Shown here piece by piece: positions 1 to 6,052 of a DNA stretch of 64,000 bases (positions within the stretch are counted from its first letter, which is position 1; every line of letters starts with the position of its first letter). The notes beneath the pieces were generated by a model that was not told where the DNA came from, made no database searches, and saw only the letters and a program-made list of their open reading frames with translations. The stretch is from JAIEOG01 sp964611895 (GTDB taxonomy: Bacteria > Bdellovibrionota > FAC87 > UBA2466). The stretch covers positions 1-64,000 of the forward strand of contig CAZTDN010000011.1 in assembly GCA_964611895.1 (NCBI GenBank). Reading direction: 5' to 3'. The translations under genes were made by a program, and so were the position numbers.

Positions 1-53
1 GAACAAACCAATCTTAACCCAGGGACCTCATGCCCCCTTTAATGATGTAGAGC

Positions 54-88
54 CAAAAGAAGGGCCCCACTGGGGCCCTTCTTTTTTG
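54..88 (+). terminator. Rho-independent terminator
   Basis: A GC-rich hairpin (arms AGAAGGGCCCC and GGGGCCCTTCT, loop ACT) is followed on the plus strand by a run of six T. An A run precedes it, so it could also work on the minus strand. It probably ends a plus-strand gene lying left of the window, and it separates that gene from the recombinase remnant. Confidence 0.85.
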
Positions 89-98
89 GGTCTTTGAT

Positions 99-246
99 AG
101 AGACTCGAAGCGCAACGGTGCCGAGAGCGACCTAGGGGGAGCTCGAGGCAGAAAACTGCGAGCAGTGCGCAGCAGTTTTCAGTGGAGGGGAGGCTACGCA
201 GTGAACCTTTGCCGAGAGGCAAAGTGAACGTAGTGGCCGAGTCTCT
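99..246. other. Multi-helix inverted-repeat element
   Basis: About 148 bp fold into nested perfect stems. A 9-bp outer stem pairs 99-107 with 238-246. A 9-bp hairpin pairs 151-159 with 172-180. A compound hairpin pairs 194-198 with 229-233 and 207-213 with 218-224 around a GAGA tetraloop. The 3' end of the recombinase reading frame runs through it, so it appears to have replaced or interrupted the natural C-terminus. It is not a tRNA and I recognise no RNA family. A structured RNA or a mobile-element end are the options I consider. Confidence 0.55.
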
Positions 247-1213
247 CTCCGAGCAGATCTTGATACAGTACACGAACCCACACACGCAGACGATACTGAA
301 GGGGCATAGACTCCTAATTTGATTTTCGTTGAATGCATTTCCGCAAATTTGATGAGATTTGCATAGACCGGTCGGCGGTGCTCAATCGGAGTCTTTTCCA
401 GATTGGCAATGGTACGCCGGATCTTAAAAAGTAAGCCATCGCGGTCAATAACTTGAGTCGTGAGTTCGGCCTTTTTCTGAGTCAAATCATTCCGAACGGC
501 TTCAAGCTCCTTTACTTTCTCACTTTCAAAATGTATTCAATTCGTGGAGCTCGAATGTTTTCTAGCTGGCAACGTTTCAGATGCGTTACGCCATCGGAGT
601 TAAGTTGTCGTGGATGACCGTAATAATAGTGCTTGCCATTATTCCCATGCCCCGACTTCCCACCTAAATGTTTTCCGCATTCTCCGCAGACTAAAATCTC
701 AGTCAATGGGAATGGGTAAGTTTTCCATTCTGCAGGTTTGTATTTGTTTCTGTTGAGTTTGAGACGTTCCTGCGCTCGAATAAACAATTCCAAATCAATA
801 ATGGCCGGCCAACTCGCTTTTACAACTTCGATGTCACCTTTCTTAACGCCAATTTCCCGGATACCGATGTAAGCGCGGTTGGTTAGAATCCTCTGAAGAC
901 TCATTGTTGTAAAGTGCCCGCCACCTTTTTCAATACCATTTCGATTCACGTAGCGCTTCGAGAAAATCCCGCACTTTGATAATTCCATGCAGGTTTTCCT
1001 AACCGACTTGACCTTCATGAAAGTTTCAAAAATCTCCTTCACTTGTTTAGCTTCACCGGGATTTGGAATCAGTTCGCCTTTGTGTTTGGGATTTCTGTCA
1101 TATCCAAGGGGTATACTACCGACGGATAGGACTTTTAACCCACCATTTTGAAAAGAGGCCCGGGTATTCGTTATAAGCTTAGTTATCGCCAATGAAGCCT
1201 GCGGTGCGTCTTA
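132..1213 (-). pseudogene. Serine site-specific recombinase, frameshifted and truncated
   Basis: The reading frame shows the middle and end of a large serine recombinase. It has a recombinase domain (motif GSIPLGYDR, then an alpha-helical region), a zinc ribbon (CGECGK with a later cysteine) and a C-terminal coiled-coil segment. The frame breaks near 523-530: a run of four T, where five would restore the reading IFESEKVKELEAVRND, leads to an early stop at 512. The downstream piece continues in another frame to 132. The N-terminal catalytic resolvase domain is absent, because upstream of codon 1 (TTG at 1192) the frame closes at 1211-1213. Codons 1-24 lie inside the 129-bp duplication. The C-terminus loses family character near 300 and enters the folded element. 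It is non-functional as read; the T-run indel could be a sequencing error, but the missing catalytic domain would remain. Confidence 0.85.
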
Positions 1214-1249
1214 GAGTCGCTCAGAGGCCCCTATAGGATCTCTATACGG
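1121..1249. repeat. 129-bp direct repeat, copy 1
   Basis: This stretch matches 3074-3202 base for base and the match stops sharply at both ends. It holds the first codons of the recombinase remnant and the stop-containing sequence before them. The copies are 1953 bp apart in the same orientation. It contains a short inverted repeat near its right end (CTATAGGATCTCTATA). Confidence 0.97.
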
Positions 1250-1294
1250 TGTAAACGCAGAACTACGAATGCGAGTCTATCCACTTGCTTACAG

Positions 1295-1570
1295 TTGAGA
1301 TCAGCCACTCCTCAAAAAGAACCCGCTTATGTTGCGGGTTGCCGAACCGCAGTTTCGAAAATATTTCAGGCGATCGCTAAATCCGATGGAATTGTCATAG
1401 ACATGAGCACTCTGCGCATCACTGACAGGGACGAGAACTTCCTCGCAGCCTATCTCTGGTGGGAAGTCGATGTTACTGACATAAAAGGCCGAACGGATCT
1501 TTTTCCACCAGACAAAAAAGCCGTTCTGAAGAAGTTGACGCAAAAACCTTTCGGCAGGGATTGTTTCTAG
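1295..1570 (+). CDS. Doubtful small ORF, possible remnant
   Basis: A 91-codon open frame with a TTG start reads a plausible protein (segment VIDMSTLRITDRDENFLAAY) but has no clear ribosome-binding site. A minus-strand terminator lies within its first codons, and its end touches the end of the opposing gene at 1567. I do not recognise it. It may be a decayed gene in the accessory patch or a chance frame; the rest of 1250-1566 holds nothing else I can support. Confidence 0.2.
   Translation: MRSATPQKEPAYVAGCRTAVSKIFQAIAKSDGIVIDMSTLRITDRDENFLAAYLWWEVDVTDIKGRTDLFPPDKKAVLKKLTQKPFGRDCF
1313..1340 (-). terminator. Rho-independent terminator, minus strand
   Basis: On the minus strand a hairpin (AACCCGC, 7-nt loop, GCGGGTT) is followed by CTTTTTG. 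It lies about 230 bp beyond the stop of the exported-protein gene at 1567-2619 and is the likely end of that transcript. Confidence 0.65.
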
Positions 1571-2619
1571 TCGGGTAACTTCGTTAAGTGGAGTCCTGCG
1601 AATCCAGAGTTGCAGCGTTTTCGGCTGTTTGCACCATCGGAAGCAGGAGCTCTGTTTACTCGCCAATCTCGTAACTGAGTTGCCATCCCCGTTATCCCCA
1701 TTGCGCCGGAGACTATATCGCCTACGGGGCTTCCGGTCATATTGAGCGCGTTTCCGATGGAATTCAGCATAGATTGCACTAGCGACCCGCGGGAGGAATT
1801 TCTTTTATACCGGGCGGTTTGCTCAGGATTGCGTTTGATTGCGCGATCCGTCCAGACTTTATTTAGGCGTTGCCAAGAAGTCTGAGCAAAAAGGCTTTTT
1901 CCCACCGAGCTCGCAATCTTGATCCCTTCTGCGATCGTGTAAGGGTTTGCAATCAAACCGACACCGGTCAGTGTCCCGTGCATCAAAAGACCGTAGACGC
2001 CTGAAGAAACCGCTTTTTTTCCAAGCGATCCGAGCACCGTAGAGTTGGCGTTCCGATCGATTTTAAAGAACCCTCTCTTATTGAGCCAAGTTAAGTAGGA
2101 GTCATTAAAACCCTGCATCCCAATAGACCACGCGGCAGCTACGGTTCCTGCCACCACTGCCTGACGCCAGTTTGCGCCTTCCGATAGAATAAGCGTTGTC
2201 GCATAGGGGACGCCGCTACCTATCGAGCGGACCAGAGTATGCGTCACTTTGTACGGGATTTTAGGTAAAAACCTGCGCGGTTTTTTTATAATCTCAATCG
2301 ATCCAGCAGGTGGGCGATTGCGATCGAGCTCCAAAAGGCTTTCACAGCTCACTCCCTCGCAAATGACATCAATAGGAGTGCCGTCTTGCTTTGCTTGATC
2401 TAAAACCTTGGCGACGGCTGCTTTTCTTCCCTGGGCGTCCGACGAATCAAATAAACTGATCGTGAGTTCACTATGCGCGCCGGGAATTTGAACGGGCGCG
2501 TCTTCCATCGGAAGCACATCGATGGAAACCTCGTCGGTTTCGGCGTGGATCGGCGAGAAGGCACCCAATAAGGACACCAGCACCAAAATCCGAAAGATGT
2601 AGGTATTTCTCAGCATCAC
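1567..2619 (-). CDS. Exported protein of unknown function
   Basis: A 350-residue protein starting with a clear signal peptide (hydrophobic FRILVLVSLLGAFSPIHA, cleavage likely after HA). The mature part has an acidic N-terminal segment, a Cys pair (VICEGVSC) near residue 84, and a central Ala/Gly-rich hydrophobic stretch (AVVAGTVAAAWSIGMQGF, about residues 153-170) that could be membrane-embedded. The C-terminus is basic. I do not recognise the family. It sits between the two copies of the 129-bp repeat, so it would be lost if they recombined. A TGTATTCT/AGAATACA motif lies about 80 bp upstream of its start. Confidence 0.75.
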   Translation of the reverse strand: MMLRNTYIFRILVLVSLLGAFSPIHAETDEVSIDVLPMEDAPVQIPGAHSELTISLFDSSDAQGRKAAVAKVLDQAKQDGTPIDVICEGVSCESLLELDRNRPPAGSIEIIKKPRRFLPKIPYKVTHTLVRSIGSGVPYATTLILSEGANWRQAVVAGTVAAAWSIGMQGFNDSYLTWLNKRGFFKIDRNANSTVLGSLGKKAVSSGVYGLLMHGTLTGVGLIANPYTIAEGIKIASSVGKSLFAQTSWQRLNKVWTDRAIKRNPEQTARYKRNSSRGSLVQSMLNSIGNALNMTGSPVGDIVSGAMGITGMATQLRDWRVNRAPASDGANSRKRCNSGFAGLHLTKLPD

Positions 2620-2733
2620 CCTCTATTCGTTCTGATGCCTAATAGAGAAGCAAAGCACACGCCAAAGCCGCGTGCCTAAACAGGCTGGAAAAAGCGGGTG
2701 TATTCTTGGGGGGAGCGACTAAAACATAGAAAT

Positions 2734-2764
2734 CCCCTCATAGGCTTTCCAGCCTACGAGGGGA
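2734..2764 (-). terminator. Stem-loop terminator candidate
   Basis: A 13-bp stem (CCCCTC..AGCCT, one mismatch) with a 4-nt loop lies just past the stop of the interrupted gene at 2773. On the minus strand it is followed by a T-rich tract (ATTTCTATGTTTT) without a pure T run. It probably terminated the original gene. Confidence 0.55.
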
Positions 2765-2772
2765 GCCAGGTT

Positions 2773-3271
2773 TCAGTTACCCAAAGCCGAAGCTTTGCAA
2801 GCTGTGAGCAGGCGATCGTCTACGAGGTACTGGGTTTTGTAATATACACCCCAGTATTGAGTCGCATTGGATAGGTAGTTTTTATAACTTGCATCGCGGC
2901 GTTGTTTTAAAGTGCCCAAATCGCATGTGAGTTTTGTCCACCCGTTTTGCAGGTTTTGGTAAATCGCATTTCCCGTAATCCAGAGATCGATGTAGTTTCC
3001 CTGGCCCGCGGGTTGGAAAACATGGGCGCCTTCATTGAAAAGGTAAACTACGAGGAACTGAGTCGAGTCACCGGACGGATAGGACTTTTAACCCACCATT
3101 TTGAAAAGAGGCCCGGGTATTCGTTATAAGCTTAGTTATCGCCAATGAAGCCTGCGGTGCGTCTTAGAGTCGCTCAGAGGCCCCTATAGGATCTCTATAC
3201 GGAATTTCGAACTCGGCCGCCTGAAGCTGGAAGCAAGCACAGAATAGTAGTCCAAGAAGTATCCGGCTCAT
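2773..3271 (-). pseudogene. Small secreted protein interrupted by repeat copy 2
   Basis: An ATG at 3271 with a good ribosome-binding site (GGGAGGA) begins a signal peptide (MSRILLGLLFCACFQLQAAE). After 23 codons the sequence enters the 129-bp repeat and stops within it. Beyond the repeat, from 3072, an open frame continues (DSTQFLVVYLFNEG...) for about 100 codons to a stop at 2773, followed by a stem-loop. The two parts look like one former exported protein of about 120 residues, Tyr/Asn-rich in its mature part, split by the repeat. The exact original frame across the joint cannot be fixed. I do not recognise the family. Confidence 0.75.
3074..3202. repeat. 129-bp direct repeat, copy 2
   Basis: Identical to 1121-1249. 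Here it splits the small secreted-protein gene and carries only the first recombinase codons. No obvious target-site duplication flanks it; a shared CCG/CGG at the joints could be microhomology. Confidence 0.97.
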
Positions 3272-3347
3272 CGCGTTCCTCCCGGAAATTATAAAAAGTA
3301 TTCGTTTTTTTTCAAGCCGCAACCCTTCTAAGCGACACTTTCCATGG

Positions 3348-4190
3348 ATGCGCGCCGGTGCTACTGTGCGAGCAAACGTGCTGACTATTCGAACATACCT
3401 CGGCCTATGTCTCTTGTGTTCAATCTGTTGGACAGAGCATCGTTCGGATCATGGGCAGAGCGGAGGCCCGCCTCCGTCCGGAGTGATAATCACGCCGGTT
3501 GTTCGGAGCCCGAACTTATCCAAGTACCCCAAAGTTGAAACGCCCGACCAGCTTAGAAAGCACTATTCGGAGAAGTTTGAGTCCTATAGGCAGATTCAAT
3601 CAAAAGCAGCAGAACACCTTAAAAACTTGCAAGCCTTCAACAAAGAAAAAAAGAAGATTGAGAGTGACCTGAGCGCCCGAAGGTTGCCCCTCTCCGAAAA
3701 AAGTACAGACTTAAGCATTGCCCGTTCGGCGGGGCGCATTTCAAAAGAAGAGTACCTAAAGGAAATCACGCCCATTCGCGAACAACTGAAGGAGATTGAG
3801 CGTGCCGAGAAAGAATTAGTCGTTCGAGAGCAAGAAATGCAAAAGAAGACTGTCGTCCTTGAACAAGAAAGTAAACGCTTTGCAATCGAGAACGAAACGC
3901 TAATTGGACTTTATCGAAGATCGATCTTCCGCGAGTTTCTGGGCCCAGAAATGCCTCAACTCAATAGCTATCGCCTACCTGCCAACGACAAGACCCGTGA
4001 ACTTATCCGACAGATCGAAACCAAATTGGGGGAGCTCCCCGTAGCACAGGATGGTGCCAGCTACGCAAGTCCTCAAGAAACCTTTGAAGAGCGTATGCCG
4101 AGAAATGAAGATCTTCCTCCCGAAATCCGAGAATTCGATCAGTACCTCATTCTAAAATACCTCAACACCAAAGAAGGATTAGGGAAGTAA
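3348..4190 (+). CDS. Putative lipoprotein with long coiled coil
   Basis: A 280-residue product whose hydrophobic N-terminal stretch (TYLGLCLLCSIC) ends in a cysteine fitting a lipobox. A GTG about ten codons inside the frame would give a more normal signal length, so the start is uncertain. Residues about 70-190 are rich in Lys, Glu and Gln with heptad character (KEEYLKEITPIREQLKEIER) and should form coiled coil. The C-terminus is acidic. Probably envelope-anchored with a structural or binding role. I do not recognise it. Confidence 0.7.
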   Translation: MRAGATVRANVLTIRTYLGLCLLCSICWTEHRSDHGQSGGPPPSGVIITPVVRSPNLSKYPKVETPDQLRKHYSEKFESYRQIQSKAAEHLKNLQAFNKEKKKIESDLSARRLPLSEKSTDLSIARSAGRISKEEYLKEITPIREQLKEIERAEKELVVREQEMQKKTVVLEQESKRFAIENETLIGLYRRSIFREFLGPEMPQLNSYRLPANDKTRELIRQIETKLGELPVAQDGASYASPQETFEERMPRNEDLPPEIREFDQYLILKYLNTKEGLGK

Positions 4191-4483
4191 TTGCCCCCGT
4201 CTGGTGCGAATTACCCCTCTCTCGGACAGTTTACAGGCCTTAAATCCGTATATAGAACGTCCAGGGGCGTTAGGGGGTAATTAGCTTTTTTGACGCGGTG
4301 TTTGTTAGTTATAAATTTAGTTACGGTGATTATCCGCTAGCCGGAAATGGTCTTTTATCCCACCTATCCGTAGCCCCAGGGTTGGCGGCGCTCCAGGATC
4401 ACCCTCAAAGAAAATGTAGAGCGTGTTTGGAAAAAGTATCGCAAGGCGATTTAAGCAGTTCTTCGCACGGACTGACAAAAAGT
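4191..4483. other. Intergenic region before the antitoxin remnant
   Basis: About 290 bp without a convincing gene. It holds a long-spaced near inverted repeat (AATTACCCCT at 4209 and AGGGGGTAATT at 4271) and the first copy of a 29-bp repeat. Where a toxin gene would be expected before an antitoxin there are only short frames with no recognisable toxin. Confidence 0.5.
4374..4402. repeat. 29-bp repeat, copy A
   Basis: The stretch starting CCCCAGGGTTGGCGGCGCTC recurs at 5941-5969 with one mismatch (CCAGGATCAC here, CCAAGATCAC there). The copies lie in the same orientation on either side of the hydrolase gene and antitoxin remnant. Confidence 0.9.
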
Positions 4484-4738
4484 ATGAGCAAGCGTTGGCC
4501 AAAGATGAAGAGTGATCGGGCAGCGAAGAATCTGCTGTAGAAAGATCTTTCCGATTATCTTTCGCCGGAGAACTCTGCTCTGACTTCTTTTGAATTCGCT
4601 CCTAAAGATAAGAGCATCACGCTTCGAGTGTCTAACGAGCTCCTGGATGCAGTGCAGTTGGCAGCAAAGCAACGGGGAATCAACTATCAAAAACTGATCA
4701 GAGAAGCGATTGAGCAGTTCTTGAAACGTGCTTTATAG
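4484..4738 (+). pseudogene. CopG/BrnA-type antitoxin with in-frame amber
   Basis: From ATG 4484 the frame reads MSKRWPKMKSDRAAKNLL, then TAG at 4538-4540, then KDLSDYLSPENSALTSFEF and a ribbon-helix-helix segment (SITLRVSNELLDAVQLAA..YQKLIREAIEQFL) to a stop at 4738. This is the layout of CopG-family antitoxins of type II systems, which bind DNA and neutralise a partner toxin. The single TAG falls where Gln or Lys would be one substitution away. No toxin is recognisable next to it. The 3' end overlaps the opposing hydrolase gene by 6 bp. Read as a remnant; suppression or re-initiation cannot be excluded. Confidence 0.75.
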
Positions 4739-5833
4739 AAGTGACTCCGCAAGTTCCCGTAAGCGACGTTGGAACTCCGTCGAAACCGGGCCGAGAGTGA
4801 TGTCCAACAGAGGATGTTTCCGAGGGGGCTTGGGCTGACTGAAGGCATGCTGCAAGCCGCTTATAATTTCGACCTCGCAGTTGGTTTTCTTTTCCTTTAA
4901 GCAAAGCTCCTTCAATCGGCGAGCCTCGCTAGCACGGGTTTGCATATCAAGCTCGCCGGTGAATACATGCAAATCTCCAGGAAAGGATACCGTCCTCGCG
5001 TATATGGGCCCGCTATCGCAATGACCATCAGAACAGAACACGGAAGTCTTTAGCTTTTCGACAAATGATTTCCTTGAGTGGTCTGCCCTCAAGAACTTCG
5101 CAACTTCTTCGATCGAGACTTTGTCCTGTCCAGGAAGCCATGGCCAACGGAACTCTTTCCATTTTTCTGCTTCGGAACGAGAAATGAATCCATCCTTATC
5201 GGCATCCACGTCTGGCTTGAGAAAAGAATCAATCTCGCGTTCGAACATTTGCCAGGAAACGGTAGTCAGCAGGTCCTCGCCTGAATAGCCGAGCAATATG
5301 AGTCCTTTTATTTTTCGATCCGTGGCCGCATCGACGGCAAGCTGAGTTCCTTCCGAATGTCCCAGGATATAAATTCGCTCTCGATCCACGTTGGGCTGGG
5401 TTTGAAGAAAATCCAAACCCGCTCGAGCGTTGGTAATCAGATCGGCCCAACCGAGACTCTGATACATGGCTTTGTCGTAGAAAAGGCTATCCCACGTCGA
5501 AAAGAAATCCACTCCCGGCTTACCCAATTGGAGGACATGAATTCCGGCGTCGATAAAGGGCTTTGCCAGCTGATCAAAAATGGAGTGCTCGGCCCCATCC
5601 TCCGTTGTGTTAGCCGGTACTCGCTCTTCCGGTCCCTGTGCCCCTGATCCCGGTAGCATTAAAATGGCCGGCATGGCGTTTCCACCCTGGGTCCAAATTC
5701 CACGAGCCTGAAACTCTCCGATTTGAATCCGGATGCTCTCAGGCTTCTCGTGGGAACCTTGATTCAAATCTCTACTGGACCTTCCGCAGGACGAGAGGAC
5801 TCCCAAAAGTGCAATTGAAACCCAAAGATACAT
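4733..5833 (-). CDS. Alpha/beta hydrolase lipoprotein with EF-hand loop
   Basis: A 366-residue protein with a lipoprotein signal (LGVLSSC, lipidation at Cys16). The alpha/beta hydrolase fold shows a nucleophile elbow GHSEG (Ser160), an acid at GELD (Asp296) and His at GLQHAF (His329), the expected order of a catalytic triad. Between core strands, residues 208-221 read DVDADKDGFISRSE, a near-perfect EF-hand calcium loop in what should be the lid region. It is probably an envelope esterase or peptidase whose lid is stabilised by calcium; the substrate is unknown. It is monocistronic and flanked by the 29-bp repeat copies. Confidence 0.85.
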   Translation of the reverse strand: MYLWVSIALLGVLSSCGRSSRDLNQGSHEKPESIRIQIGEFQARGIWTQGGNAMPAILMLPGSGAQGPEERVPANTTEDGAEHSIFDQLAKPFIDAGIHVLQLGKPGVDFFSTWDSLFYDKAMYQSLGWADLITNARAGLDFLQTQPNVDRERIYILGHSEGTQLAVDAATDRKIKGLILLGYSGEDLLTTVSWQMFEREIDSFLKPDVDADKDGFISRSEAEKWKEFRWPWLPGQDKVSIEEVAKFLRADHSRKSFVEKLKTSVFCSDGHCDSGPIYARTVSFPGDLHVFTGELDMQTRASEARRLKELCLKEKKTNCEVEIISGLQHAFSQPKPPRKHPLLDITLGPVSTEFQRRLRELAESLL

Positions 5834-5940
5834 TCTTCCCCTCTCCAGAAGCTACTGGCTTTGACAAAGGCCAGTCATGGCACGCGGCGATAAGTTCCCC
5901 TGGTACTATATCCATTGCAAGAGCATGTGGTCTCAGGAGC

Positions 5941-5969
5941 CCCCAGGGTTGGCGGCGCTCCAAGATCAC
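5941..5969. repeat. 29-bp repeat, copy B
   Basis: Second copy of the 29-bp repeat at 4374-4402, one mismatch. It lies in the 219-bp gap 5834-6052, which otherwise holds only the terminator of the downstream gene. Confidence 0.9.
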
Positions 5970-5986
5970 AACCCGCTCACAAACCC

Positions 5987-6026
5987 AAAAAAACACAGGC
6001 CATCGCCCCCCAATTTCCGGGGGGAG
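5987..6026 (-). terminator. Rho-independent terminator, minus strand
   Basis: On the minus strand a CCCCCC/GGGGGG hairpin with a short AT loop is followed after a few bases by seven T. It lies about 30 bp past the stop of the repeat-protein gene at 6053. Confidence 0.7.
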
Positions 6027-6052
6027 GCGGATTCGTGCGCTTGACAGGTGCT

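Noticed and set aside
99..246. tRNA or group II intron domain
   Set aside because: There is no T-loop, no acceptor pairing for a tRNA and no domain V signature.
28..285. Small ORF over the folded element
   Set aside because: It overlaps the terminator and helices, has no ribosome-binding site and shows composition of non-coding repeats.
4298..4502. Toxin gene before the antitoxin remnant
   Set aside because: Both strands give only short, featureless frames with no BrnT- or RelE-like motif.
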